Part shown: positions 31,955-42,742 of the stretch, piece after piece
Numbering within the stretch: the stretch's first letter is position 1
How the letters are laid out: every line of letters begins with the position of its first letter
Assembly: GCA_922989275.2 (NCBI GenBank)
Contig: OV277863.1
Coordinates: 21,666,001 to 21,730,000 of the forward strand
Reading direction: 5' to 3'
Origin: Gari tellinella
Lineage: Eukaryota; Mollusca; Bivalvia; Cardiida; Psammobiidae
Length of the DNA stretch: 64,000 nt
Notes under the pieces: generated by a model
What the model saw: only the letters and a program-made list of their open reading frames with translations
Told to the model about the DNA's origin: nothing
Database searches by the model: none
Translations under genes and position numbers: made by a program

Positions 31955-32600
31955 TTGTCAGTTCAACAGTTAAGGCCTTGGCTAGGTCTTTGCATCACAC
32001 CAGCAAGGAGACGAAGACCAACGCTTATTTCACCCTGGTACGGTCAAACCTCTACTATGGTTGCACAATCTGGAGCCCCACCACAAGTCACTCATCATAA
32101 AGACTGAGATGGTACAGCGCAGGGTGGCCCGATTTGTCACGAACCTATACCGTAACACCAGTAGTGCCTCTGATATGTTTTCAAGTCTTAACTCTTTCCT
32201 CCCTGAAACTTTAAATGGACAATTCCAGTTTCCATTTAAGTCTAGTCCATTTCTGACTTTTAAGGGTTGTTTTTGTCAATGTTTGGCATTGTGACAAACA
32301 GTGAAGAACCTGATCAGAGGGCTCCTTTCGGAGCCCTCTGATCAGGGTCTTCACTGTTTGCATAGGACAAGTGTACTATTCACATGTACACTGTTTGAAA
32401 AGCACGCCTATATGCGGGACTAGGGTTCAAAGAGTTAACTGGGAGTCCCTGGAAATGTGATGCCAGAAAATGCAACTTGCAATGCTGTACAAGATTGCCA
32501 ATGACCTAGAGGACATTGACGCATTCTATAAGAGTGAAGAACTGAAGCTGTGTCAGCACAGGGTCTTTTACCCAGGTAATGCCTTGCACGCTGAATTGGT
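31955..32600 (+). pseudogene. LINE reverse-transcriptase C-terminal fragment, split by family B
   Basis: Part 1 reads NAYFTLVRSNLYYGCTIWSP and, after a frameshift, KTEMVQRRVARFVTNLY. Part 2 (from 32439) reads CQKMQLAMLYKIANDLEDI. These match the conserved tail of Jockey/CR1-type LINE ORF2 ('VQRRAARFV...LNW.SL..R....L..LYKI'). It contains a stop and a frameshift and is plainly dead. Confidence 0.8.
32188..32438 (+). mobile_element. Family B MITE inserted in the LINE fragment
   Basis: Removing the element and one TTAA restores the LINE frame across the Leu-Asn-Trp codons, direct evidence for TTAA target duplication. Confidence 0.92.
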
Positions 32601-32914
32601 CTAGCTCTGATGATCGAAAAGTAACTGGAGTATCTTTTCTAATTTCTTTCTTTTATCTTTCCTGAGGTACATATCTAGTCAGGGTCTTCTCTAACTCTAA
32701 CTTTACAATCATTTCCTTTTATCTCTTTTCCTTCGCGCACAAGCTTGACAGATCAACATACAATGTAAAGTAAAACTTATTTATAACAAACTCTGATAAG
32801 GCATTTTTTTGGCTTATAGTGAACTAAATTTCATTCCCCTGCCGATCTCTTCATTAATTCTATACACACTAAAATACTTGGTGCCAATTTGGTTAGAGCT
32901 ATACATGATCCTAC

Positions 32915-33018
32915 CTGAGCTGTTACGTCCAGTGTTCCTCCTGTCTTACCATTGTAGGGGAGAATAGACACTGTCACACCCCTGGGTACTCGGAACCTAC
33001 TGATGTTACAGTGGATAC
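32915..33018 (-). CDS. Exon 15: entry to glycine-rich domain
   Basis: Acceptor gtatattatacag, donor GTAGGATC. Two leading bases, phase 0 end. Reads IHCNISRFRVPRGVTVSILP then YNGKTGGTLDVTAQ. Its 5' half with acceptor recurs in at least five further copies upstream (33042-34330), so acceptor choice is ambiguous by sequence. This copy is the only one followed by the rest of the exon. Confidence 0.85.
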
Positions 33019-33126
33019 CTGTATAATATACAATATAACAGACAATAGATACTGTCACACCCCTGGGTACTCGGAACCTACTATGTTACAGTGGATACCT
33101 GTATAATATACAATATAACAGACAAT

Positions 33127-33300
33127 ATACATTTGTTTCATAGGTACTAAGGGAACAGTCAAATCATTAACCCGAGGTAGCAGGGAAGACCTTGAGAACT
33201 GTTGCCCGAGGCCAACGGCCGAGGGCAACAGTTCTCAAGGTCTTCCCTGCTACCGAGGGACAATGGTTTGACTGTTCCCGAAGTAACTATCAAACAAATG
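33127..33300. repeat. Long palindrome (hairpin element)
   Basis: Arms catttgtttcataggtacta.. and complement, continuing through ggcaacagttctcaaggtct, with a ggccaacggcc centre. About 85 bp per arm with few mismatches. Confidence 0.85.
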
Positions 33301-33305
33301 ATTTA

Positions 33306-33957
33306 TTACCTGACTCTCTATTTAAGCCAGGCTGAATGAATGGCTACATCTAGATCTATCTAGATATACAAGATTTGAACAACACGTATTTATAAATTCT
33401 AGAGATGATCTTACGTGTATATTTAATATTAATTCAATTCAATACAACAACTGAATGTGAACATCACTGTTTTGTAAAAAAGATGTCTAATATATTCATA
33501 TTTTCAATTAAAATTGAATTATTATTGTTTCTTATTGACTGAAATTGATTGACACTTTGTCGAAATTACGTCATGTATAATATGACGTCATTTATGTTTG
33601 TAACGTCATAATTTGTTTAAAAAAAGGAAGACGTTAGATCTGCAAGCGGTTTATGGCTTTTATTCGGAGTTACTCTTAATTTTAGGTCTAGAACTATATA
33701 GCCTTTAAAGGGATTGTTCGGGAAAGAGAAAAAATGACCCGATTAACTCCGCAAAAGGCTAGATCCTTAAACAAAAATCTGTATCATAAAGACGCCTTAT
33801 TTGGTCCCGCGATGCAGAAAAGTTTTGCGCACCATTTTCGCACATGTAACAGTGCTATGTAACAGTAAACTGTTGCCCGCTGGCCTCAGTCTGGTAAATA
33901 TTTCGGAAAACAGTCAAAAATGCTTAATATTCACTTAAATAGAGAGTCAGGTAATAA
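33306..33957. mobile_element. ~650-bp inverted-repeat element within the exon 15 array
   Basis: Termini attacctgactctctattta and complement (about 22 bp) at 33310 and 33935. Together with the neighbouring palindrome it separates array copies 2 and 3. Confidence 0.7.
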
Positions 33958-34433
33958 TAGACACTGTCACACCCCTGGGTACTCGGAACCTACTGATGTT
34001 ACAGTGGATACCTGCATAATATACAATATAACAGACAATAGACACTGTCACACCCCTGGGTACTCGGAACCTACTGATGTTACAGTGGATACCTGCAGAC
34101 AATAAAATATGTTATCACTGTAGTAATATACAATATAACAGACAATAGACACTGTCACACCCCTGGGTACTCGGAACCTACTGATGTTACAGTGGATACC
34201 TGCAGACAATAAAATATGTTATCACTGTAGTAATATACAATATAACAGACAATAGACACTGTCACACCCCTGGGTACTCGGAACCTACTGATGTTACAGT
34301 GGATACCTGCAGACAACACAGTATGTTATCACTGTAGTAATATACAATATAACAGACAATAGACAGCAGGAGCCCCAAATTTTGCGCTGGTAAACAGGAG
34401 CTGTTTGCAATGCATTACATTTAATACCCATAT

Positions 34434-34647
34434 TTAACCCTTAGCCTGCCAAATAAATTGTCGTCTGCTATATTTCTCGTCTGCTTCAAGTTTCAAAGTG
34501 CTTCAAAGTTGCTCAAAATTGCTGAAAATGTTGTCTGAGTGTCAAACAGCTTGGATACGGATGAGACGCCGAGTTACTCGGCGTCTCATCCGGATCCAAG
34601 CTGTTTGCATATGGAGCTATAGTCGTGAGTGGCAGGCTAAGGGTTAA
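34434..34647. mobile_element. Family C MITE
   Basis: Full-length, TTAA at both ends, reverse orientation to the 11817 copy. Confidence 0.88.
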
Positions 34648-34776
34648 TATGGTACATAATTTAGTTTTGCAAATTTTTCATCTTTCCAATTATGCCCTTT
34701 TTTCCCTAAATTTGTTCTGCATTTGCTACATCATTTGGATTAAGGTGATTTGTTCTGATAGAACCAGCATTATGGT

Positions 34777-34857
34777 TAACCCTTTACCCCATAGCCTGTT
34801 TGAAGTTTTGAAAATAGGTGGCTACCTAAAGCAGGTTGAAAGTAAAGCAGAATGCGA
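34777..34857. mobile_element. Family A left half against exon 14
   Basis: ttaaccctttaccccatagc to aaagcagaatgcg, cut just before the donor. The matching right half (35022-35113) lies on the other side of the exon. Confidence 0.7.
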
Positions 34858-34868
34858 CATGACTGTAC

Positions 34869-35001
34869 CTCCAACAAGCTGCCCATCAGTGAGTATCCAG
34901 TCCTGACCACCATGGTCAATGGCACTGCCCCCAGCACAGGACGTCATCTCAGTATCTCCTAGCTCCCAGTGACCTACCAGACCTTCATGCAGGGCCTCCG
35001 T
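34869..35001 (-). CDS. Exon 14: post-LamG segment
   Basis: Acceptor cttctctctag, donor GTACAGTC. Reads TEALHEGLVGHWELGDTEMT then SAIDHGGQDWILTDGQLVG. The 'GLVGHW.L' phrase looks like the beginning of a jelly-roll unit, so this may close the LamG region. Phase 0 in, phase 1 out. A truncated family A half (34777-34857) touches the donor side. Confidence 0.85.
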
Positions 35002-35021
35002 CTAGAGAGAAGAATTACTGG

Positions 35022-35113
35022 TATAGCCATGACTGTATAAAGTGCAACTATTTACTCTAGTGGAGGAATGAAGTAAAGACGTAAAAGGGTGTATCTATTT
35101 GATAATGGGTTAA
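35022..35113. mobile_element. Family A right half upstream of exon 14
   Basis: atagccatgactgtataaag to gataatgggttaa. Confidence 0.7.
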
Positions 35114-35132
35114 GTCTTTATGAGCACTTTCA

Positions 35133-35523
35133 TTAACCCATTACCCCATAGCCTAGTTCAAGTTTTGAAGACAGGTAACCTCTTAAAGCAGGTTGAAAGT
35201 AAAGCAGAATGTGCCTGCTTTAAGCTACCATCTGCAAGAATATTATCGTAAAGGCAAAGGGGTTGGAAGACGGGTGAAAAAGCGTTGTGTCCACTGTACT
35301 TTTATTCTACTACTGGTCACACATGTCGCCAAACAATGACGTCGTGATGTACAGACCTGACGTATAATGGCGGTAAATGACGTTGTAGAACGTCGCGCTA
35401 TATTCTCCACAAATATAGAAACTATTTATTATGATACCTACTCATGAGTGTATAAATTGAAACTATTTTCTTCAGTGGAGGAAATAATAAAAAGCGTACA
35501 AAGGGGTATTTATGGAGTAATAA
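35133..35523. mobile_element. Family A copy with internal insertion
   Basis: Ends intact. A stretch of about 150 bp from about 35255 (gtaaaggcaaaggggttgg...cgtcgcgctatattctcc), with cgacgt-rich text, is foreign to the family. Confidence 0.7.
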
Positions 35524-35538
35524 AAACTGCTGACTTAC

Positions 35539-35619
35539 GGTAGAATTTCTAGTGCCAATAGTGTACATGGATCTGTTGATTTCCTCCTTACTCAGACCAC
35601 GATTCCACACCTTCACCGT
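35539..35619 (-). CDS. Exon 13: final LamG strand
   Basis: Acceptor tgttttcag, donor GTAAGTCA, 27 codons, phase 0. Reads TVKVWNRGLSKEEINRSMYT, equivalent to the common 'VRIYNRALS.EEI' ending of LamG_3 domains. A family A copy (35133-35523) ends about 14 bp past the donor. Confidence 0.9.
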
Positions 35620-35786
35620 CTGAAAACAAGAGAAATTTACGTGCAAACTTCAAATCTCTTTACTTAACCAACTTAATACCAACCTAATAAGCAATTGCTT
35701 TCGTTCTAATCCTTATGATCTATGTATGACTTAAATATAATTATGTTTGTATTATGAAAAGAAATATGTTTAAACTAAATCTCTTT

Positions 35787-36015
35787 AAACAATACCCCCA
35801 TAGCCTGGTCCTGGTTTGGAAGAAAGGCGACCACTTAAAACAGATTGAAAGTAAGATGCATTCTGCTATACTTTTAGTCTGCTTTAAGCTATCATATGCT
35901 AGGATATAGGAAATATCTATTGTGCATATTCATAACTGTATAAAGTGGAACTATTGTCTTTAGTGCAGGAATAAAATAAAGGCATCAAAAAGTTTATTAT
36001 GGGGTAATGGGTTAA
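35787..36015. mobile_element. Family A MITE, decayed hairpin
   Basis: ctttaaacaatacccccata to ggggtaatgggttaa. Part of one arm is missing. Confidence 0.72.
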
Positions 36016-36049
36016 TCTTTTCTCTCAAAAAGAAGCACAATAGGAAATC

Positions 36050-36275
36050 TTAACCCATTTACCCCATAGCTTGTTTCCAGTTTTGAAGACAGGTGACCAC
36101 TTAAAGCAGGTTGAAAATAAAGCAAAATGTGCCTTAAGGCACATTCTGCTTTACTGTCAGCCTGCTATAAATACAATCTGCTAGAATATAGAAAATAGTT
36201 CTAATAATATATATCATAACCGTATAAATTGGAACTATTTTCTTGGCGTAAAATGGGCGTATTTATGGGGTAATC
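36050..36275. mobile_element. Family A MITE
   Basis: TTAACCCATTTACCCC to tatttatggggtaat, hairpin intact. 36276-36565 after it holds a weak related scrap (aggagtttttttctgc). Confidence 0.78.
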
Positions 36276-36566
36276 TACGGTATCCCTCTACATAGGCCTA
36301 TTGGGACACCTTTACTCAAATATAGTGGTACAGACAAGAGGCAGCTTATGGCAGGACAAAGGTAAGGTGGTCAGCTCATTAAGGAGTTTTTTTCTGCTTT
36401 TCTTCCTGCTTTAAGAAGCTCATATAAACTGCCTTCAATACTTGGACCAGTTGCTTTTTTAAATTTACAAGCTTTCTGCTTTTTTGCCACCTACTGCTAT
36501 AAGCAGAAACCTGACAGAATGCAGGACAAATCCCTGAGATTCTTTATCACAACAAAATAGAAACAC

Positions 36567-36785
36567 TTAACCCATTACCCCATAAATACACTTTTTTACA
36601 CTTTTAATTTATTCCTCCACTAAAGAAAGTAATTCTTCTTTTTACAGTAATGAATATGTTCCATAAGAAATATTTCCTTTGTCCTAGCAGATTATAGCTT
36701 AAAGCAGGCTGAAAGTAAAGCAGAATGTGCTGAAAGTGATAACCTATCTTCAAAACTAGAAACTGGCTATGGGGTAAAGTGTTAA
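36567..36785. mobile_element. Family A MITE lacking second hairpin arm
   Basis: TTAA at both ends. A deletion runs from gaatgtgctgaaag. Confidence 0.78.
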
Positions 36786-37033
36786 CACATTGACCCCTGA
36801 AACTTTAAATGGTCCATTCCAGCTTCCAATTAAGTCTAGTCCATTTGTAATTATTTAGGGGCATTTCTGTAATAAATTGCAAAATGACAAATAGTGCAGA
36901 CTCTGATCAGAGGGCTCCTGCAGGAGTCTTCTGATCTGGGTCTACACTGTTTTCATCAGACATGTGTACTCTATATAACTGTGCACTGTTTATAAAAGAT
37001 GCAAAAATGTGGAACTAGAGTTCCATGAGTAAA
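36782..37033 (+). mobile_element. Diverged family B MITE
   Basis: TTAACACATTGACCCCTGAAA with a mismatched hairpin. Right TTAA lost. Confidence 0.68.
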
Positions 37034-37090
37034 GGCAATTAGGAACAAACAGGAGCCACTGGTGACATCTGAAGGAAAGTGTTGCTTTAC

Positions 37091-37180
37091 CTTTATCAGT
37101 CCATGGAAATGATCATTGGGACAGCAGAGTTCTCCACCAATCCTAAAGCCCTGTGTTGTAGGTATGTTGTTTCTCAGTAT
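37091..37180 (-). CDS. Exon 12: LamG-like domain, C-terminal part
   Basis: Acceptor gtacttacag, donor GTAAAGCA, 30 codons, phase 0. Reads ILRNNIPTTQGFRIGGELCC then NDHFHGLIK, the '..IG.......F.G.ID' strand that precedes the final LamG strand. Confidence 0.88.
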
Positions 37181-37232
37181 CTGTAAGTACATGTATGTGT
37201 ATATACAGAAAGACATTGATGTAAAGGTTTGA

Positions 37233-37405
37233 TGTTAATCCTTTACACCATAAATAAGCCTCTTAACTCATTTAATCAATTCCTCCCCTGCAAAAAATAC
37301 TTTCATTTTATACAGAAATAAATGTGCAACATAAGAAATGATTTCTATATCCTAGCAGATAGTAGCTTAAAGCAGGCTGAAAGTAAAGCAGAATGCACCG
37401 ATAAG
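37233..37405. mobile_element. Truncated family A copy
   Basis: Left half up to gcagaatgcacc. 37406-37634 is unassigned intron. Confidence 0.65.
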
Positions 37406-37634
37406 AAAAAGAATACCAAAACACATGCATTTTGAAAGAACATGCTAAAAGTTATATTTGACTCCCAAAACAGTGCTTCAGACTGGCTGGCAGTCGTCAC
37501 AAGGTGACTGCTATGTGTCACAAAACACTAAATATCACAATCTTAAGACAAATTTTATGTGAATAAGAGGTTCCCAGAAAATATGATAGTTATCCTCAAT
37601 TATGTTTCAGCAAACTCTATAATACAACTCCAAA

Positions 37635-37814
37635 TTAACCCTTTGCCTACATCACTGTCTTTTGCAAACAGTTTGAATCCAGATCAGATGCCGCCTAATG
37701 AGGCGTCTGATCTGGATCCAAACTGCTGGACACTCATATTTAGTTTTGTTTACTTAAAAATGTATAAAATCTAAATTTAACTAATTTTGCAGACAACAAT
37801 TTCAGCAGGGTTAA
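37635..37814. mobile_element. Family D MITE
   Basis: TTAA-bounded. Hairpin gcaaacagtttgaatccaga with complement, and a cagacaacaatttcagcagg tail. Confidence 0.78.
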
Positions 37815-37852
37815 GTAGCGTTTGGTGTAGACATATGCATTATACAGTCGAA

Positions 37853-38034
37853 CTTCAATATCACAAACTCGTTAAACTTGAACTATCCGATAGTTCGACA
37901 TATGATCTGTATTATTTCATGCTCGGTTAAGTCGAACATACCCACATTTCAAAGTTAAAACGTGGTTTACGTTTTAACTTTGAAATACGGTATGTTCGAC
38001 AAAACAGACTTTGAGATATCAAAGTTCGACTGTA
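37853..38034. mobile_element. Family F MITE (TA-flanked)
   Basis: TA-CAGTCGAACTTCAATATCACAAACTCG ... CAAAGTTCGACTG-TA. Hairpin aaagttaaaacgtgg/ccacgttttaacttt variant. Pogo/Tigger-like termini. Confidence 0.82.
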
Positions 38035-38122
38035 TGAGTATTTAGTATTTATGAAATTATTTGTCTGTTTGCATGCAAAAAGTTAAAACACTCCTTTTAT
38101 CTGGAGTTATAAGTTTACGTAC

Positions 38123-38338
38123 TGTATTCATGTCCCTGAACTCGCCATTCTGGTAGATGGAGTTATGGGTGGAGTTACAGCTGACTGCTACCATGTACCA
38201 CTTGCCCACACTAATGAAGGGCTCCCCGGCATCCAGATCTCGGGTACACTCCTTGGACATCTTCAGAAAACCCCGGAATGTGCCAGAGTTCAGGTTGAAG
38301 CCAAAATCATTACAGTGTGATACCCCACCTGCCACTGT
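38123..38338 (-). CDS. Exon 11: LamG-like domain, central part
   Basis: Acceptor tttctattacag, donor GTACGTAA, 72 codons, phase 0 at both ends. Reads GGVSHCNDFGFNLNSGTFRG then ISVGKWYMVAVSCNSTHNSI and YQNGEF. The 'GKWYMVA......I..NGE' stretch is the LamG core strand. It is the longest exon in the window. Confidence 0.9.
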
Positions 38339-38386
38339 CTGTAATAGAAATTCTTGTTAGAGTCTCCAAATTAATTTGAGCAACTT

Positions 38387-38647
38387 TTAACCCTTTACTC
38401 AATAGATACCCCTTTTTATGCAACAACAATGTAATTTATTCCGCCACTAAAGAAAATAGTTCCAATTCATACAGTGATAAAAATTCATCATCATGAATAT
38501 TTTTTCTATATTCTAGCAGATGGTATCTTAAAGCAGGCAGAAAGTAAAGTAGAATGCGCCCTCAGGCACATTCTACTTTACTTTCAACCTGCTTCAAGTG
38601 GTCAACTGTCTTTGAAATGAAGAGACAGGTTATGGAGAAGTGGGTTA
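38387..38647. mobile_element. Family A MITE
   Basis: TTAA-bounded, complete. It lies upstream of exon 11's acceptor. Confidence 0.82.
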
Positions 38648-38787
38648 AATTTTAATGCCGATGTTGCAATAACCTGTATTTGAAACCAGTTTGGATCCAG
38701 TAACTCAGTGTCTGACCAAGATCCAAACCATACAAGACATGTACCAATATATTCAGATACATTTTTGAAACAGGCAGAAAACACATT

Positions 38788-39035
38788 TTAACCCTTTACC
38801 CCACAGCTTGTTTCTAGTTTTGAAAACAGGTGGCCCCTAAAAGCAGGTTGAAAGTAAAGCAGAATGTGCCTTACGATTCTGCTTTTCTTTCAGCTTGCTT
38901 TAAGCTACAATCCAGCTAGGATATAGAAAATATTTATTATAGTACATTATCATGACTGTATAAATTGAACTATTTTCCTCAGTGGAGAAATAAATTAAAG
39001 GCGTAAAATGGCGTATTTATAGGGTAAAGGGTTAA
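38788..39035. mobile_element. Family A MITE
   Basis: TTAA-bounded. The tip is deleted to gtgccttacgattctgc. Confidence 0.82.
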
Positions 39036-39149
39036 ATGGATGATTAGATCATGCTGAAAGAGTTTATCCTTTGTTAACTCAGCATCTTATCAGTGCCAAA
39101 ACTGACACTAGTTATGAAGTTTCTGATGTTTAATGCATAAAATCCTAAT

Positions 39150-39323
39150 TTATAAGTAACCACTTAAAGCAGACTAAAAGTAATGCGGTGTCTGAACAGG
39201 ATCCAAACTGTTTAACACTCAATTTCATATTTCTGAAGTCAAAATACCTAACATTTAAATTTGAGAAATAAAAGTAGACGACAATTATTTAAAGGCGATG
39301 ATGTCATGGCAGTGAAGGGGTTA
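39150..39323. mobile_element. Family D/A composite remnant
   Basis: 'taatgcggtgtctgaacagg' hairpin half with the 'tgtcatggcagtgaaggggtta' end, 20 bp from exon 10. Confidence 0.6.
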
Positions 39324-39344
39324 GAATATTTTAACAAGTCTTAC

Positions 39345-39479
39345 CCTTCTGACGTTGTCCAGTAAAGCTGGTTTGACCCAGGCAGCTACTGTATAGCTGG
39401 GTCCAGGACTCCACTGACCAAGGTCAATGTAACTCGATGTCTTGTCAAACTGACCCCCACAGGCAAACGGAGGACCAAC
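39345..39479 (-). CDS. Exon 10: end of FN2 and start of LamG-like domain
   Basis: Acceptor tttttacttcag, donor GTAAGACT, phase 0 at both ends. Reads VGPPFACGGQFDKTSSYIDL then GQWSPGPSYTVAAWVKP. The pattern 'F..SSYIDLG.....SYTVAAWVKP' is the first strand set of LamG_3/concanavalin-like jelly rolls. Confidence 0.88.
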
Positions 39480-39511
39480 CTGAAGTAAAAATTAACATTT
39501 TAGTAAAAACA

Positions 39512-39762
39512 TTAACCCTTTGAGCCCTAGTCCCGCATATAGGCGTCCTTTTCAAACAGTGTACATGTGATTAGTACACTTGTCCTGTGCAAACAGTGAA
39601 GACCCAGATCAGAGGGCTCCGAAAGGAGCCCTCTGATCAGGGTCTTCACTGTTTGTCATAATGCCAAAAATGGACCAAAACAACCCTTAAAAGCCAGAAA
39701 TGGACTAGACTTAAATCGAAACTGGAATTGTCCATTTAAAGTTTCAGGGAGGAAAGAGTTAA
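39512..39762 (-). mobile_element. Family B MITE
   Basis: Full-length reverse copy, TTAA at both ends. Confidence 0.88.
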
Positions 39763-40388
39763 CAGAGTAGTACATGTACCACAAGATCATTAAATGACAG
39801 GGCTACTATTAGTAAATGCTCATAAAAAATCCTAAGATTTCCAAATTTTCAAACATGATTTTAATAAACAACATAAAACACTATTACAGCCAGGATCTTT
39901 ACAATATCATAGACAAAATAACAGAATACACTATATTTCAATAAATCTGAAGATTTCAGAAAAAAATCCACAGGTCTGGAGAAATTAGAAAACTCCTAAG
40001 ATTTTGGAAATATCCGGAGATATGTCAGCCCTGAAATGAGTTCATCTGGTTGGTAAATTCAATGTGTAGAGATTTTCTTTAACACAGCCAAGATATTTAT
40101 TTACCTAACAGTTTTGGACATGATTATGCCCTTCCTAACTGTTCACCTGAACAGGGGTGGACATAGCCGAAGATAATGAGAAGTCAGTAGTCAGTGCTAT
40201 GAGAAAGGACATACATGTAGTAATATCCAAAACTTTCAGGTACATATCTTGGTTGTGTCCAAGAAAAATCTCTACAAGATGTAAAAACAAGAGTTTACAA
40301 AATGAGATTTGCAGAATCAAGCACAGGTTTTGTTAAACATCGGGTTTCTGTAACTGAGGTTGGTCTGTTTCCAGTCGCAAATAAGCTT
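39763..40388. other. Intron without recognised features
   Basis: AT-rich. Short repeated 'aaatcctaagattt' text occurs (also at 20130 and 58390), suggesting an old interspersed repeat. Confidence 0.4.
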
Positions 40389-40638
40389 TTAACTCTTTCC
40401 TCCCTGAAACTTTAAATGGACAATTCCAGTTTCGATTTTTGTCTAGTCCATTTCTGGCTTTTAAGAGTTGTTTTTGTCAATTTTGGCATTACTGACAAAC
40501 AGTGAAGACCCTGATCAGAGGGCTCCTTTCGGAGCCCTCTGATCTGGGCCTTCACTGTTTGCACAGGACAAGTGTATTATTCACATGTACACTGTTTGAA
40601 ATGACCCCAATATGCGGGACTAGGGTTCAAAGGGTTAA
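40389..40638 (+). mobile_element. Family B MITE
   Basis: Full-length. Shares variants with the 26054 copy (ttttgtctagtccatttctg, ggcttttaa), so the two belong to one subgroup. Confidence 0.88.
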
Positions 40639-40689
40639 GCGAGTTTCCAACAGGAGCAGACCAGCTGATTCCATAGACTGTTAGTTTTG

Positions 40690-40858
40690 AAGACAAGTGA
40701 TCACTAAAGGCTTCCGTGTGCTTTAAGCTACTACCAGATAGAATTGAGAAAATATTTGTTATGATACATGTTCATGATTGTATAAATTGGAACTATTTTC
40801 TTCAGCGGAGGAATAAGTTAAATGTACTAAAAGGTGCTCCTCTGGGGGAAAGGGTTAA
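40690..40858. mobile_element. Family A remnant beside exon 9
   Basis: First hairpin arm missing. Ends gggggaaagggttaa. Confidence 0.65.
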
Positions 40859-40874
40859 AACAAGTAACTCTCAC

Positions 40875-40999
40875 CGTGTTTTCGTCCACACAGGAATTGA
40901 AGGTGTACTTCTTGTAGTCAAAGGGGAATATACACGAGTCTCCTGCCTTGTCCCCGCCCACTGCCTTCACCAACTGCCTAGGTACAGCTGTACAGATAC
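40875..40999 (-). CDS. Exon 9: fibronectin type II-like domain
   Basis: Acceptor gtttctcacag, donor GTGAGAGT. The reading AGDSCIFPFDYKKYTFNSC is the C-x-FPF-x-Y...C core of FN2 (kringle-like, collagen or glycan binding). The next exon supplies VGPPFAC for the PWC-like end, where F replaces the usual W. Ends phase 0. A family A remnant ends about 15 bp beyond the donor. Confidence 0.88.
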
Positions 41000-41028
41000 C
41001 TGTGAGAAACAAACAAAGTCACCTCAGC

Positions 41029-41276
41029 TTAACCCATTACCCTATAAATATGCCTTTTTGCGCCTCTAATTTATTCCTCCCTTAAAGAAAAAAGTTCCAA
41101 TTTATAGTCTTATATGTATCAAAAGAAATATTTTCATTATTCTAGCAGATAGTAGCTTAAAACCGGGAGAAAGTAAAGCAGAATGTGCCTTAAGGAGCAT
41201 TCTGGTTTACTTTCACCCTGCTTTAAGTGGTCTCCAGTCTTCAAAACTAGAAACAGGTTATGGGGTAATGGGTTAA
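41029..41276. mobile_element. Family A MITE upstream of exon 9
   Basis: TTAA-bounded. The hairpin has several mismatches. Confidence 0.8.
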
Positions 41277-41332
41277 TTTGTGTTCATTGACAATTTTCTC
41301 ATAGAAATGCTTCATGCTTTGAACTGGAGTGT

Positions 41333-42110
41333 AGGACAAAATACCCCTCGGACATAATACCCTTCACTCTATTTTGCCAGGGCGGACAAAATACCCTTCA
41401 CTATTTTGTCAACCCGGACAAAATACCCTTCATGGTTTTTGCAAGGGTGGACAAAATACCCTTCATATAAGTTAAGTCATAGACATTATGTATGTGTCTA
41501 TGTCTATGTTCTTTAATAAGTCTGAGTTAATTAAAAGGCGTTATCATCCAATTCTCAGTTTGGGAGACTCCTTTTGTATGGTTGATAAAAAGGATCAATG
41601 TTTATCAGTTTTGATAATCACTCTTAAGAAAACACCTTTATCAGTTTGCATTATTATTAATCTAAGGGGGCAAAGTTTGACAATGATTGAGTAATTGAGC
41701 AAGAGCACAAGTTTTCATAAGGGGTGAACTTTCTTGATTGGTGCAACTTAAAGGGATATCCCTAAATTCAGAAAGTAATTAAACTTATATTTATTATTTT
41801 TGATGTTTCATATATTTGAAGAGTTAAATTAAAAATATAATAAGCACAATATCACAACACATTGCAAAATAACTGTTTTATTTTTCACTTGTTATAAAAT
41901 ACTAAATATTACTAATAAGTGATCAATTTACTTATTTTCATTTGTTATTTATCACTTAATATTGTTTTCTAATCACTATACATTAAGTTAATACGAAGGG
42001 TATTTTGTCCACCCTTGCAAAAAACATGAAGGGTATTTTGTCCGCCCAGGCAAAAGGGTGAGGGGTATTTTGTCCACCTAGGCAAAATTGAGCGAAGGGT
42101 ATTTTGTCCG
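41333..42110. mobile_element. Foldback element with termini made of a 17-bp direct repeat
   Basis: The left terminus has about five ggacaaaatacccttca units joined by ttttgcaagggt-type spacers. The right terminus has four inverted units (tgaagggtattttgtcc). About 500 bp of AT-rich interior has no long ORF. Confidence 0.82.
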
Positions 42111-42232
42111 GTTACCTTTGAACTGTTCTGACAATTGTGTCATAAAAAAGTTATCCAATATCCTGGCAGTGGACAGCTTCACTGATCATCCCCTGAAACT
42201 TTTCATAGTTCATTCCAGTGTCCCATTCAGTT

Positions 42233-42468
42233 TTAACGCTTTCCTCCCTGATACCTCAAATGGGCAATTCTAGTTTTCAATTTAGTCTAGTCCATTTCTG
42301 ACTTTTAAGGGTTGATTTTTACAATAAATGTCAAAGTGACAAACAGTTTAGACCCTGATCAGAGGGCTCCTTTAGGGTCTACACTGTTTGCATAGGACAA
42401 GTGTACTCCTCACAGGTATACTGTTTGCAAATCACACTTATATGCGTGACTAGGGTTCAAAGAGTTAA
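42233..42468 (+). mobile_element. Family B MITE, second hairpin arm shortened
   Basis: TTAA at both ends. The tip region is deleted to ggctcctttagggtc. Confidence 0.85.
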
Positions 42469-42487
42469 TAAAAAATCCATTTTTGAC

Positions 42488-42742
42488 TCTTTATCCCTTT
42501 ACCTCATAGCCTGTTTACAGTTTTGAATACAGGTGACCACTTAAAGCAGGCTGAAAGTAAAGCAGAATGTGCCTTAAGGCACATTCTGCTTTACTTTCAG
42601 CCTGCTTTAAGCTAAAATCTGCTAGGCTATATCAAATATTTGTATTGGTAACTGTTCATGAGGGTATAAACTGGAACTATTTTCTTCAGCGGAGGAATAA
42701 ATTAAATGCGCTAAAAGTCGTATTTATGGGGTAAAGGGTTAA
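42488..42742. mobile_element. Family A MITE
   Basis: Perfect hairpin with a CCTTAAGG tip. Left TTAA decayed to ttat, right TTAA intact. Confidence 0.82.

Larger units (their letters stand above)
33042..34330 (-). repeat. Array of the 5' edge of exon 15 with its acceptor, split by an insertion
   Basis: Copies of acceptor plus GTATCCACTGTAACATCAG lie with acceptors at about 33099, 34012, 34093, 34200 and 34307, besides the true one at 33019. Spacing is about 80 bp, then about 107 bp where a 27-bp intron segment was added. Copy 2 has lost one base. A 650-800 bp inverted-repeat element separates copies 2 and 3. Confidence 0.92.
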
